Shown here piece after piece: positions 8,757 through 17,680 of a stretch of DNA of 64,000 nucleotides. The position numbers and the translations under genes were made by a program. The stretch spans positions 3,348,001 through 3,412,000 of the forward strand of contig NZ_CP114014.1 of the NCBI RefSeq assembly GCF_040581415.1, written 5' to 3'. How positions within the stretch are numbered: the first letter of the stretch is position 1; every line of letters begins with the position of its first letter. The notes under the pieces were generated by a model. It worked only from the letters and a program-made list of their open reading frames with translations, did not search any database and had not been told where the DNA came from. The DNA comes from Paraconexibacter sp040581415. GTDB taxonomy: Bacteria > Actinomycetota > Thermoleophilia > Solirubrobacterales > Solirubrobacteraceae.

Positions 8757-11231
8757 TCAGCGCGCGGCGCGCACGGCGGGCCGTCTGATGCCGGCCGTCG
8801 GCGGCGTGACCGTCCAGCGACCGTCACCCGCCGTGTCGAGGCGGACCGTCCCGTCCACGTCGGTCCGGACCACCCGCGGGACGGCCCGGAGGGCGGCGAG
8901 CGTCGACGGCGCGGGGTGACCGTAGGTGTTGTTCGCGCCCACCTGGATGCCAGCGACCAACGGCTGCAGTCGTTCGAGCAACGTGGGCAGGCCGGGATCG
9001 GCGCTCCCGTGGTGGGCGACCTTGAGCACGTCGATGCGGGTGAGGTCGAGTCCAGCCAGGACGTCGGACTCCGCGTCGGCGGTCAGGAGGACGCGCGCGC
9101 CCGCAGCCTCGGCCTGCGTGACGATCGCGCGCTGGTTCGGGTCGCCACCCGTCGCGCCGGACGTGGGTCCGGACCGCGGGCTGAGCACGCGCAGGGTCAG
9201 CGTCCCCGCGGTGAGGCGATGGCCGGCGCGGACCGCCGCCAGCCGGACTCGCTTGCGGCGGGCGACCGCGGCGAACCGGTCCCCGAGCGGCGACCGCACA
9301 CCGTCCCGTCCGTCGACCACGAGGCCGACCGGCAGCGCGTCCAGGACGTCGGCGGCGCCACCGTCGTGGTCGGCCTGCGCGTGCGTCACGACGAGCGCGT
9401 CCAGTCGCCGGACCCCGGCCCGGCGCAGCGCGCCGACCACGTCACCGTCCGGCGGGCCGGTGTCGACCAGTACCGCGTGACCGGGGACCTCGAGCAGCGT
9501 CGCGTCGCCCTGGCCGACGTCGAGGAACGACACGCGCAGGCCCGCGACCGGCGGGGGCGGGGCCGGCGGGCCCGGCGCCAGCACGACGGCGAGCAGCGTC
9601 GCGGCGGCGGCGATCGCCCCCACGGGGACGGCGACCGGCAGCCGCCGACCACCGGGCAGCCGCACCCGCGGAGGCCCGCCGGCACCCACCGCCAGCACGG
9701 TCCCGGCGCAGGCGACCAGGACAGTGACCGCGCCGCCCGGGACGGCGACCGCTGCCCCGGGGGCCCCGGCGATGCGGTGTGCGACCGCGAGCACACACCC
9801 AAGCAGCGGGTCGACGATCCCGTCGAGGACCACGGCCACCGGCGTGACCAGGACACCCAGTGACGCGGCCACGAACCCGAGCCACATGATCGGCGCGACG
9901 ACCGGTGCGACCAGCAGGTTCGCCGGCAGCGACAGCGGAGCCACCTGGCCGAAGTGCAGGGCGATGATGGGCGCGGTCGCGAGCGTCGCCGCGCCCGTGA
10001 CGGCGAGCGCTTCGGCGACCGGCATGGGCAGCCGCCGGCGTGCGAGCCGGTCGGCCCACACCCGCGCGAGGGTGACGAGGGCGACGACGGCCGCGAAGCT
10101 CATCTGCCAGCCGGGATCGGCGACGGCGCGCGGGTCCGCCGTCAGCGTCGCGAGTCCGGCCAGCCCGAGCGCGTACCAGCGCGCCGACGGCCGGCCGGCC
10201 AGCACGGCGACCACGCCGGCCGCTCCCATCACCCCCGCCCGCTGGATGGACGGGCCGCCGCCCGCGAGCGGCACGTAGAGCGCGATCAGCCCGAGCACCA
10301 CGACCCATCGCAGGTGGAACGGGACGCCGATCAGTCCCGAGAGGGCGATCACCAGCGTCGCCAGCAGCACGATGTTCGCGCCGGAGGCGGCGGTGAGGTG
10401 GCTGAGCCCGGCCGCGCGGACCTCATCGCGGACGGTCACCGGGAGCCCGGCGTCCTGGCCGAGCACCATGCCGTGCAGCAGCGCGACGCGCGTCGGGTCC
10501 CGCCCGTGCGCCAGCGCGTCCTCCGCCGCGCGACGGACACCGTCGACGAACCCCGCCGGGCCGCCCCGTGACCGGCCGGTCAGCCGGAGGTCGAGGACGC
10601 GGATGACGGCGTGGGCCCGGATCGCCCGGGCGTGCTCGTCGGGTGGCCGGACGGCCCCGCGGACGGCGACGATCGCACCGACTCCGGGCGCGCCCGCCAG
10701 CGCCGACCGCGCCCGCCGCGCAGCCTCGGCCGCGTCGGCGCTGTCGGCAGAGCCCTCATCGCCGAAGGCGCGTGGTGCGTTCACGCGGAGCAGCACGGGC
10801 TCGCCGCGGAAGCTCGCCCGCGCCGACCAGCCGCCGGAGGACTGCGGGCGCGGCGCCTGCACGATCGTCACGTCGCCGCGGACCACGTGGCCGTGGAGCG
10901 GCCGGAGCGCCGTCCGCTCGAGGGCACGGACACGCGCTTGGCCGCCGACGCCCGCGAGCACGACCGCGACGGCCACCGCGAACGCGAGTGCTCGCGGTCT
11001 GCTGCCGCGGACGGGGCCAGGCCGCCCCGCCGCACCGGGCCTGGCCGCCGCGTGCCGGTCCGGGCCGATGTCGCCGGCGAGCCAGAACATGCCCGCGGCC
11101 GCACCCGCCGCGACCGCGAGCAGCACGGCGATCGGCGTCCAGGGACCGATCACCAGCCCCAGCAGCAGCCCCACGAGCACGACATGCCGCGGGTGCTCCC
11201 GCAGCACCTCACGCACTGCGAATGCGGTCAC
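8757..11231 (-). CDS. comEC: ComEC/Rec2 DNA-uptake channel with C-terminal metallo-beta-lactamase-type domain
   Basis: 824 aa. ComEC forms the inner-membrane channel for single-stranded DNA during natural transformation. The order is: N-terminal hydrophobic segments, a DUF4131-type soluble part, the competence domain with about 8-10 membrane segments (LSHLTAASGANI marks it), and a C-terminal hydrolase domain with LDVGQGDATLLE and the metal-binding THAQADHDGG. GTG at 11231 (VTAFAVREVL) is chosen because the frame upstream is low-quality Arg/Ser/Pro translation. comEA lies 52 bp upstream on the same strand. Full length suggests the competence machinery is intact, though pilus genes are not in the window. 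Confidence 0.95.
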   Translation of the reverse strand: MTAFAVREVLREHPRHVVLVGLLLGLVIGPWTPIAVLLAVAAGAAAGMFWLAGDIGPDRHAAARPGAAGRPGPVRGSRPRALAFAVAVAVVLAGVGGQARVRALERTALRPLHGHVVRGDVTIVQAPRPQSSGGWSARASFRGEPVLLRVNAPRAFGDEGSADSADAAEAARRARSALAGAPGVGAIVAVRGAVRPPDEHARAIRAHAVIRVLDLRLTGRSRGGPAGFVDGVRRAAEDALAHGRDPTRVALLHGMVLGQDAGLPVTVRDEVRAAGLSHLTAASGANIVLLATLVIALSGLIGVPFHLRWVVVLGLIALYVPLAGGGPSIQRAGVMGAAGVVAVLAGRPSARWYALGLAGLATLTADPRAVADPGWQMSFAAVVALVTLARVWADRLARRRLPMPVAEALAVTGAATLATAPIIALHFGQVAPLSLPANLLVAPVVAPIMWLGFVAASLGVLVTPVAVVLDGIVDPLLGCVLAVAHRIAGAPGAAVAVPGGAVTVLVACAGTVLAVGAGGPPRVRLPGGRRLPVAVPVGAIAAAATLLAVVLAPGPPAPPPPVAGLRVSFLDVGQGDATLLEVPGHAVLVDTGPPDGDVVGALRRAGVRRLDALVVTHAQADHDGGAADVLDALPVGLVVDGRDGVRSPLGDRFAAVARRKRVRLAAVRAGHRLTAGTLTLRVLSPRSGPTSGATGGDPNQRAIVTQAEAAGARVLLTADAESDVLAGLDLTRIDVLKVAHHGSADPGLPTLLERLQPLVAGIQVGANNTYGHPAPSTLAALRAVPRVVRTDVDGTVRLDTAGDGRWTVTPPTAGIRRPAVRAAR

Positions 11232-11283
11232 GCCGCCGCCGCGCCGACCCGACGTGCGACAGCCGCGTGGTGGCCGGCCCGGG

Positions 11284-12120
11284 TCACACGCGGACCCGCG
11301 GCCGCATGGCGGCCAGCTTCTTCGGCCCGATGCCGGGGATCTGCTCGAGGTCGTCGACGCTCCGGAACGGTCCGTTCTCGGTCCGGTATTGCAGGATCTT
11401 CGCCGACGTCGCCGGGCCGACCCCGTCGAGCGTCTCGAGCTGCTCGGCGGTGGCCGTGTTGAGGTCGATGATCCCGCCGACGGCCGCCGCCCCCGGCCCG
11501 GCCCCCGCTCCACTCCCGCCCCCGCCGCCACTCCCCGTCGCTGCGCCGGCACCGCCCGCGGAACCGCCCGCCCCCGTACCGCCCGGCGCGGCCCCCACCG
11601 GCGCGCCCCGCCGCGGCACGAGGATCTGCGCGCCGTCCTTCACCGGCGCGGCGAGGTTGATCGCGTCGAGGTCCGCCCGCATGGCGCCGCCGCCCGCACG
11701 CGCGAGCGCATCGGCGATCCGCTCGCCGGCCTTCAGCCGGTAGATCCCCGGGCGCCGCACGGCCCCGGCGACGTGGACCACGACCGCCGCGGCCGGCTCG
11801 CGCTCGAGCACCGCACCCGCGTCACCGCCTCCCCCGGCCGCGCGCCCCGGCGCACCAGCAGCGTCCTCCCCCGCCCCGTCGGCACCGGCCGCGGCCGCTC
11901 CGCCGCCGCCAACGACCTCCGCGCTCGTGCCGTCAGTACCGCCGACCTCACCCGCGCCGGTCCCGCGCTCACCGCCGGCGACGGCGTCGGCCACCACCGC
12001 GCCCGTCCCCCCGACCGCCCCGCCCGGAACCGTCGGCGACAGCGCGCGGCTCCCCAGCCACGCCGCCAGCGCCACCAGGACGGCGGCGACGGCGAACTGG
12101 GCGCGGGTGATCTCGGTCAC
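11284..12120 (-). CDS. comEA: ComEA family DNA-binding receptor with SLBB and helix-hairpin-helix domains
   Basis: 278 aa. One N-terminal membrane anchor (about 7-26), then about 80 residues of Gly/Ala-rich linker, an SLBB domain (VVVHVAGAVRRPGIY to ILVPRRG, about 110-175), a second long Gly/Ala/Ser linker, and a C-terminal double helix-hairpin-helix (DLNTATAEQLETLDGVGP and LEQIPGIGPKKL) that binds double-stranded DNA. It captures incoming DNA and hands it to ComEC, encoded just downstream. GTG at 12120 is supported by a TAGCCT -10 (12128-12133) ending 7 nt upstream. The two low-complexity linkers may span the thick wall. Confidence 0.93.
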   Translation of the reverse strand: MTEITRAQFAVAAVLVALAAWLGSRALSPTVPGGAVGGTGAVVADAVAGGERGTGAGEVGGTDGTSAEVVGGGGAAAAGADGAGEDAAGAPGRAAGGGGDAGAVLEREPAAAVVVHVAGAVRRPGIYRLKAGERIADALARAGGGAMRADLDAINLAAPVKDGAQILVPRRGAPVGAAPGGTGAGGSAGGAGAATGSGGGGGSGAGAGPGAAAVGGIIDLNTATAEQLETLDGVGPATSAKILQYRTENGPFRSVDDLEQIPGIGPKKLAAMRPRVRV

Positions 12121-12227
12121 CCGCCCGAGGCTACGTGCGCACCTGCACCGGCAGAACCGCGTTCCTGCGCCGCCTCAGCGCCCGGATTGCAACGCCACGC
12201 CGCCGCACTGCGCGGCCGGCCCGCGGG

Positions 12228-14714
12228 TCAGCCGCGCACCGCGATGTTCACGAGCTTGCCGGGAACCACGATCACCTTCGCGACCGTCTTGCCCTCCAGG
12301 TGCGCCTGCACCTTCGGCGACGCCATCGCCAGCGCCTCGAGCTCATTCTTCGAGGCCGTGGCCGGCACCGAGGCCCGGTCGCGCACCTTGCCGTTGACCT
12401 GGAAGACGACCTCGACGGTGTCCCGCTCGAGCAGCTCGCTGTCGGCGGCCGGCCACGGCTGCTCCCAGACGCGGTCACCCGTCAGCTTCGAGTACGCGTC
12501 CGCCGCGACGTGCGGCGCGAACGGGAACAGCAGCGACGCCGCCGTCGCAAGCGCGAAGCGGACGGCCTGCGGCTCCGCGTCCCCGCGCTCGTTGACCGCG
12601 CGCGAGACGTCGTTCGTCAGCTCCATCACCGCAGAGATCGCGGTGTTGAAGTTGAAGCGCCCGGCCATGTCGTTCGTGACCTTCTCGATCGCCCAGTGCG
12701 CCTTGCGCAGCAGCTCGAGGTCGGCCGGCGACAGCGACTCGACGTCCGGCTGGTCGGCACCTGCCCCAGGCCCGTCCGCGGCCGCCGCCGACAGCCGCCA
12801 CAACCGGCTGAGGAACCGGTACACGCCGTCGACCCCCTCGTCCGCCCAGTCGGCGTCCTGGTCGGGCGGGGCGATGAACAGGATGTAGGTCCGCGCGGTG
12901 TCGGCTCCGCGCGCGGCGACGATGTCCTGCGGCGAGACCACGTTGCCACGCGACTTGGACATCTTCGCGCCGTCCTTCGTGACCATCCCCTGCGTGAAGA
13001 GCTTCGCGAACGGCTCCTGCACGTCGACGTGGCCGAGGTCGGCCAGCGCCTTGACGAAGAAGCGCGCGTAGAGCAGGTGCAGGATGGCGTGCTCGACGCC
13101 GCCGATGTACTGGTCGACCGGGGCCCAGCGCTTGAGGATCTCCGGGTCCCACGCCGCCTCGTCGTTGCTCGCGTCGGTGTAGCGCAGGAAGTACCACGAG
13201 GAGTCGACGAACGTGTCCATCGTGTCCGTCTCGCGCTTCGCCGGCTTCCCGCAGGATGGGCACGGGACGTTGACCCAGTCGGTCGCAGCGGCCAGCGGCG
13301 AGCGGCCCTTCGGCTTGTAGTCCTCGACGTCCGGCAGGATCACCGGCAGCTGATCCTCGGGGACCGGGACGGTGCCGCAGGCCTCGCAGTGGATGATCGG
13401 GATCGGGCAGCCCCAGTAGCGCTGACGTGAGAGCAGCCAGTCGCGCAGGCGATAGTTGGTGGACGAGTTGCCCTTGCCCTCGCGGTCGAGCCAGCGGACG
13501 ATCGCCTCGAGCGCCGCGGTCTTGTCGAGCCCGTCGAAGTCCGGATGGGAGTTCACGAGCACGCCGGGACCGGTGTACGGCAGGCCGTCCTCGTCCCCAC
13601 CCTCGTCCGGGACGCCCTCCACGACCCGCTTGACCGGCAGGTCGAAGGTCTTGGCGAAGTCGTAGTCGCGCTGATCGTGGCCGGGGACCGCCATCACGGC
13701 GCCGGTCCCGTACTCCATCAGCACGTAGTCGGCGACGAACATGGGGATCTGCTCGCCGTTGACCGGGTTCGTGACCGTCCGGCCCAGCGGGACGCCGGTC
13801 TTCGTGCGGTCCGCGTTGCCGCGGTCCTCCTTGTCGGTCGTCAGGGCGCGGTTGACGTAGTCGCGGACCTCGTCCTCGTGGCCCGTGCCCGCCGCCAGCT
13901 TCTCGATGTCCGGGTGCTCGGGCGCCAGCACGAAGAAGGTCGCGCCGAACAGCGTGTCCGGGCGGGTCGTGAAGACCGGGTAGTCGACGCCCAGGTCCTC
14001 GCAGCGGAACGTCACCTCGGCCCCTTCGGAGCGGCCGATCCAGTTGCGCTGCATCGTCTTGACGTGCTCGGGCCACTCGATCTCGTCGAGGCCGTCGACC
14101 AGCCGGTCCGCGTAGTCGGTGATGCGGAAGAACCACTGCTCGAGGTGGCGGACCTCGACCAGCGCGCCCGAGCGCTCGCCGCGGCCGTCGACGACCTGCT
14201 CGTTGGCGAGCACGGTCTCCTCGACCGGGTCCCAGTTGACCGTCGCGGCCTTCCGGTAGGCCAGCCCCGCGTTGTAGAACTGCAGGAAGATCCACTGCGT
14301 CCAGCGGTAGTAGTCGGGCTCGCAGGTGGCGAGCTCACGCGACCAGTCGATCGAGATCCCCCAGCGCTTGAACTGCCGGCGGAACGACTCGATCGACTTC
14401 TTCGTGGAGTCGCGCGGGTGCTCGCCCGTCTTGATGGCGTTGTTCTCGGCGGGCAGGCCGAAGGCGTCGTAGCCCATGGGGTTCAGGACGTGGCGCCCCG
14501 TGCGGCGGTGGAAGTGCGCGACCGCATCCCCGACCGAGTAGACCTTCAGGTGCCCGATGTGCGGCTCGCCGCTCGGGTACGGGAGCATCACGAGGACGTA
14601 GGACTTGTCCCGGCCCTCGACGTCGTTGGAGACCTCCCAGGTGCGCTCGTCCGCCCACACCTTCTGCCAGCGCGGCTCGATCTCCTCGGGGTCATACCTG
14701 TACTCGGTGCTCAC
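12228..14714 (-). CDS. leuS: Leucyl-tRNA synthetase
   Basis: 828 aa class Ia aminoacyl-tRNA synthetase that charges tRNA-Leu. Motifs: the HIGH-type PYPSGEPHIGHLKVY near residue 50, the CP1 editing region, paired zinc-site-like cysteines (CEACG, CPSCG) in the insert, and KMSKSRGNV near 585, followed by the anticodon-binding and C-terminal domains. GTG at 14714 is supported by a TAGACT -10 (14723-14728) ending 8 nt upstream, a leaderless arrangement. It is divergent from the hydrolase at 14741, and the two -10 elements overlap by a TA step. Confidence 0.98.
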   Translation of the reverse strand: MSTEYRYDPEEIEPRWQKVWADERTWEVSNDVEGRDKSYVLVMLPYPSGEPHIGHLKVYSVGDAVAHFHRRTGRHVLNPMGYDAFGLPAENNAIKTGEHPRDSTKKSIESFRRQFKRWGISIDWSRELATCEPDYYRWTQWIFLQFYNAGLAYRKAATVNWDPVEETVLANEQVVDGRGERSGALVEVRHLEQWFFRITDYADRLVDGLDEIEWPEHVKTMQRNWIGRSEGAEVTFRCEDLGVDYPVFTTRPDTLFGATFFVLAPEHPDIEKLAAGTGHEDEVRDYVNRALTTDKEDRGNADRTKTGVPLGRTVTNPVNGEQIPMFVADYVLMEYGTGAVMAVPGHDQRDYDFAKTFDLPVKRVVEGVPDEGGDEDGLPYTGPGVLVNSHPDFDGLDKTAALEAIVRWLDREGKGNSSTNYRLRDWLLSRQRYWGCPIPIIHCEACGTVPVPEDQLPVILPDVEDYKPKGRSPLAAATDWVNVPCPSCGKPAKRETDTMDTFVDSSWYFLRYTDASNDEAAWDPEILKRWAPVDQYIGGVEHAILHLLYARFFVKALADLGHVDVQEPFAKLFTQGMVTKDGAKMSKSRGNVVSPQDIVAARGADTARTYILFIAPPDQDADWADEGVDGVYRFLSRLWRLSAAAADGPGAGADQPDVESLSPADLELLRKAHWAIEKVTNDMAGRFNFNTAISAVMELTNDVSRAVNERGDAEPQAVRFALATAASLLFPFAPHVAADAYSKLTGDRVWEQPWPAADSELLERDTVEVVFQVNGKVRDRASVPATASKNELEALAMASPKVQAHLEGKTVAKVIVVPGKLVNIAVRG

Positions 14715-14722
14715 GGCGCCGG

Positions 14723-14732
14723 AGTCTAGGGT
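14723..14732. promoter_or_regulatory. Shared bidirectional -10 elements, leuS / hydrolase
   Basis: The 10-bp stretch AGTCTAGGGT contains TAGACT on the minus strand (14723-14728) and TAGGGT on the plus strand (14727-14732), which share the TA at 14727-14728. Each ends exactly 8 nt before its own GTG start codon (14714 and 14741). Both mRNAs would therefore be leaderless or nearly so. Confidence 0.65.
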
Positions 14733-14740
14733 CTGGGACC

Positions 14741-15715
14741 GTGTCCGCCCCGCCAGACCCCGCCGCCTTCACCACCCACCGGGCGCTCCTGCCGAGCGGG
14801 TTCGAGCTCGCCTACGTCCACGAGGGTGTCGGCGGCTTCCCGTTGCTGCTGGTCCACGGCTGGCCGGAGTCCAAGCGGCTGTGGTGGAAGGTCGCGGCCG
14901 ACCTCGCCGCCGCCGGCTTCGAGGTCATCGCCCCGGACCTGCGCGGGTTCGGCGAGTCCGACCCCGACCTGGACGGGTTCCATGACCTCGCCGCGCATGC
15001 GCGCGACCTGCACGCGCTGGTCCGCGACGTCCTCGGCCACGAGCGCTGCGCGACCGCCGGGGGTGACCTCGGCGGCGGCATCATCCAGGACCTCGGGCTG
15101 CGATTCGACGGCTTCGTGGCCCGGCAGGTGCTCTTCAACTGCGTGATGCCGATCCTGCCGGACGCCTACGCGGCGGCCGGCCTGACGAGCGAGACGGCGC
15201 CGGTCGTCCGCGCCGCCGCCGACTACTTCCTGCGGCAGGCGAAGGACGCGGACGGCCTGGCCGCTGAGCTCGACACGCCCGCGCGCCGGCGCCGCTACAT
15301 CGAGCAGTTCTACGGATCGCGGTTCTGGGGGACGCCGGGCGGGTTCACGCGCGAGGACGTCGAGTTCATGACCGAGCCGTTCGCGTCCGCCGACCACCTG
15401 CGGGCCGGCTTCGGCAACTACGAGTCGACCCTGGGCCGGCGCCCGCTGTCCGAGCGGCCGATGTGGTTCGCGGTGTCGGACGTCCCCACCCTGGCGTTGT
15501 ACGGGCCGGACGACCACGTCATGTACCCGGATTGGCCGGAGCGGTGCGAGGTCGCGTTCACCGACCTCGTCGGCCCGTTCGTCGTGCCGCGGGCGGGACA
15601 CTTCCTGCCGTGGGAGCGCCCCGAGCTGTTCGCGCGGGCGGTGACGTCGTTCCTGCGGGACCTGTTGCCGGCCACCACCGCCGACACACCGCCGCCGCCG
15701 CCTTCATCGGTCTGA
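14741..15715 (+). CDS. Alpha/beta hydrolase, epoxide hydrolase / dehalogenase type
   Basis: 324 aa. The oxyanion motif HGWPES (about 45), DLRGFGESD (about 68) and the nucleophile elbow GGDLGG with aspartate as the likely nucleophile place it with epoxide hydrolases and haloalkane dehalogenases rather than Ser esterases. The acid lies in GPDDHV and the catalytic His in AGHFLPWE near residue 285. The cap domain lies between. The physiological substrate is unknown. GTG at 14741 is fixed by the -10 spacing. The C-terminus ends in a short Pro/Ser tail. Confidence 0.88.
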   Translation: MSAPPDPAAFTTHRALLPSGFELAYVHEGVGGFPLLLVHGWPESKRLWWKVAADLAAAGFEVIAPDLRGFGESDPDLDGFHDLAAHARDLHALVRDVLGHERCATAGGDLGGGIIQDLGLRFDGFVARQVLFNCVMPILPDAYAAAGLTSETAPVVRAAADYFLRQAKDADGLAAELDTPARRRRYIEQFYGSRFWGTPGGFTREDVEFMTEPFASADHLRAGFGNYESTLGRRPLSERPMWFAVSDVPTLALYGPDDHVMYPDWPERCEVAFTDLVGPFVVPRAGHFLPWERPELFARAVTSFLRDLLPATTADTPPPPPSSV

Positions 15716-15834
15716 CGTCCAATTTTGGTCGTCCCTGCGACCAAGACTGGTCGTCAGACGTGCGACGCCCCCGGAGTCCGGCATGGTCGGGGTCTTGCGG
15801 GTCGTGGCGCGGGTGGGTCCTACCATCGTGGGTC

Positions 15835-16587
15835 ATGTCCGCCGAGCCCCGCCCGCCCGCCACCACGGCGTCGGCGATCCAGGTCGCCTCCGACAAGGTC
15901 GCCGCGATCGTCGAGGCGGCCGAGAGCGCCGCCGCCGACCTGCGCACCCAGACCGAGCTGCGCTCGAAGGAGCGCATCGCCGAGGCGGACCGCGCCGGGG
16001 CCATGCGCGTCGAGGCCGCAGAGGCCGAGGCCGCCGAGATCCTCGCCGCCGCACAGGCCGAGGCGCAGCAGGCGCTGACCGAGGCCCGGGCGCAGGCCGA
16101 GTCCGTCGTGATCGAGGCCCACGCCCGGGCCCAGGCCGTCGCGACCGAGGCCGAGCGGGTCAGGCAGGAGGCGGACAACCACCGGCTGGTCGCCTACCAG
16201 GAGTCCGAGGAGGCGGCCCAGACGCTGCGCAACACCGCCGAGCGCGAGTCGGACGCCGCGCTCGCCCGGGCCCGCGAGGATGCCCGGATCATTGTGCGTG
16301 ACGCCCGCGAGGCCGCCGCGCGGGTCCTGCGGGAGGGCAACGAGCTCTCCGGCAACCTGCGCGACCTCGGCGCCTCGCTGCAACGCAACGCGGGCCGTCT
16401 GCTCGGTGACGTGCGCCTGGCCCACGCGGCACTCACCGCGGACCTCGATCAGGTCGCCGACAGTGCCAGCGGCGGACCGTTCGTCAAGGACGCCCGCCAC
16501 ACGGCGCCGTCCGACACGCGGCCGCGCGCACGCCCGGCCGCGGACGACGAGCTCGACGTGCCGGAGTTCATCCCGCGCCGTCGCTGA
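15835..16587 (+). CDS. Coiled-coil protein, DivIVA / ATPase subunit b-like helix
   Basis: 250 aa, almost entirely alpha-helical by composition: residues 15-190 are Ala/Glu/Arg-rich heptads (EAAEAEAAEILAAAQAEAQQ, ARAQAESVVIEAHARAQ) resembling DivIVA/Wag31 tails or F-ATPase b-type stalks. There is no membrane anchor or recognisable DivIVA N-terminal motif, and the C-terminus is a disordered, charged segment ending in FIPRRR. A TACCAT -10 (15821-15826) ends 8 nt before the ATG. It sits between the hydrolase and tRNA-Ala. A cytoskeletal or polar scaffold role is possible but not shown. Confidence 0.7.
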   Translation: MSAEPRPPATTASAIQVASDKVAAIVEAAESAAADLRTQTELRSKERIAEADRAGAMRVEAAEAEAAEILAAAQAEAQQALTEARAQAESVVIEAHARAQAVATEAERVRQEADNHRLVAYQESEEAAQTLRNTAERESDAALARAREDARIIVRDAREAAARVLREGNELSGNLRDLGASLQRNAGRLLGDVRLAHAALTADLDQVADSASGGPFVKDARHTAPSDTRPRARPAADDELDVPEFIPRRR

Positions 16588-16664
16588 CGCGGCGCGGCGA
16601 CCCGCTACGACCCGCAAGGAACAACCAGCGCGCGTTCGTTATGATGGCCGGGCAGGACACATGC

Positions 16665-16737
16665 GGGGCTGTAGCTCAGCTGGAAGAGCGCTTGGCTGGC
16701 AGCCAGGAGGTCAGGGGTTCGAGCCCCCTCAGCTCCA
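16665..16737 (+). tRNA. tRNA-Ala (anticodon GGC)
   Basis: Cloverleaf of 73 nt: acceptor GGGGCTG pairs with CAGCTCC (one G-T pair), D-stem GCTC/GAGC, anticodon stem CTTGG/CCAGG with loop CTGGCAG (anticodon GGC, reads GCC/GCU), T-arm AGGGG-TTCGAGC-CCCCT, discriminator A. CCA is not encoded. A TATGAT -10 lies upstream at 16640-16645 and a terminator hairpin follows directly. Confidence 0.97.
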
Positions 16738-16745
16738 TGTGAACA

Positions 16746-16772
16746 CGAAACCCCCGCACTGCGGGGGTTTCG
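16746..16772 (+). terminator. Terminator hairpin after tRNA-Ala
   Basis: Perfect 12-bp stem, CGAAACCCCCGC (16746-16757) with GCGGGGGTTTCG (16761-16772), and a 3-nt loop. The TTT of the right arm gives a weak U-tract. Confidence 0.8.
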
Positions 16773-16792
16773 TCGTTCCGGGGGCGGCCGCG

Positions 16793-17470
16793 TCAGCCGG
16801 CCGCCGTGAAGGTGAACCCGACCTCGACGCTCGCCCGGAGCGTGATCTCGGACGGACTCACGGCGATCGGCTGCTGGTCCGGGTCGCCGGCCATCCCGGC
16901 GAGGGCAGCGGCCGCCCGCACCTCGATCCCGCCGCCCGCCGACCAGCCGTGCGCGTCCCCATCCGACTGCGCCCGCAGCCCCGGCTCCGCCGCCCACGCC
17001 ACGGCGTCGACGCGCAGCCCCAGCCCGGCGGCGTAGGCACCGGCGCGACGGCGTGCGTCGCGAGCGGCAGCCGTCCGGACCTCCTCGTGCGCCGGGTTGG
17101 CCGGGTCCAGCGCCCACTCGGGTCCCGTGACCGCACCCTCGGCCGCCGTGAGCTCGGCGATCAGCGCCCCGAGCGCGGCCAGGTCCGTCACCTCGACGAT
17201 GGTGGTGCGTTCCGCCCGCCACCCGGTGCGCACCGACTCGCCCTTGCGCCAGCGCGTCTTCGGGTGCACGACGATGGCGGCGGCCATGACCCCGCCGGTC
17301 GCGGCCGCGCGCCCCTCCAGCACCGCGTCGACGGCGTGAGCATGCTCCGCCGCCGCTGCGTAGGCCGCCGCCTGCGTCCCCGCCTCGCCGTCGACGGTCA
17401 CGCGCAGGGACGCATGGTCGGGCATCACGTGCACCTCGGCGGTGCCGAGGACCATCAACTCAGCCGGCAT
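16793..17470 (-). CDS. SIMPL domain-containing protein
   Basis: 225 aa. Matches the SIMPL (DUF541) pattern: starts with a short beta strand (LMVLGTAEVHVMPDHASLRVTV), has alternating acidic/hydrophobic segments, the central DLAALGALIAEL helix, ARDARRRAGAYAAGLGL in the C-terminal half, and a final strand with ITLRASVEVGFTF. Family members are periplasmic or cytoplasmic and mostly uncharacterised. There is no signal peptide, so this one is probably cytoplasmic. A TAGGCT -10 (17477-17482) ends 6 nt before the ATG at 17470. Confidence 0.82.
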   Translation of the reverse strand: MPAELMVLGTAEVHVMPDHASLRVTVDGEAGTQAAAYAAAAEHAHAVDAVLEGRAAATGGVMAAAIVVHPKTRWRKGESVRTGWRAERTTIVEVTDLAALGALIAELTAAEGAVTGPEWALDPANPAHEEVRTAAARDARRRAGAYAAGLGLRVDAVAWAAEPGLRAQSDGDAHGWSAGGGIEVRAAAALAGMAGDPDQQPIAVSPSEITLRASVEVGFTFTAAG

Positions 17471-17496
17471 GCGCGCAGCCTACGCCCGCGATCGCC

Positions 17497-17608
17497 GGGG
17501 TGGCGGTGCCAGATCGCGGAAAACGGGACCACGCACTGCCACCCCCCGCGCGGACCCAGGGGGTGGCAGTGCCAGATCGCGGGAACCGGGACTGCGCACT
17601 GCCACCCC
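17497..17608. repeat. Two tandem long-stem hairpins (family D, 63-bp period)
   Basis: Two units at 17497-17545 and 17560-17608. Each is an inverted repeat GGGGTGGCAGTGC / GCACTGCCACCCC (13 bp; perfect in unit two, one G-T change in unit one) enclosing 23 nt that begin CAGATCGCGG. They fill the gap between the divergent promoters of the SIMPL gene and the 75-aa gene at 17681. A related hairpin lies at 18854-18896. Confidence 0.85.
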
Positions 17609-17680
17609 GTGCGCGAAAGGCCAACCCCGACCGGCCGGCCGGAGGCGTCCGGTCGGCTCCCGCCGCCGTAGAACGACCTG

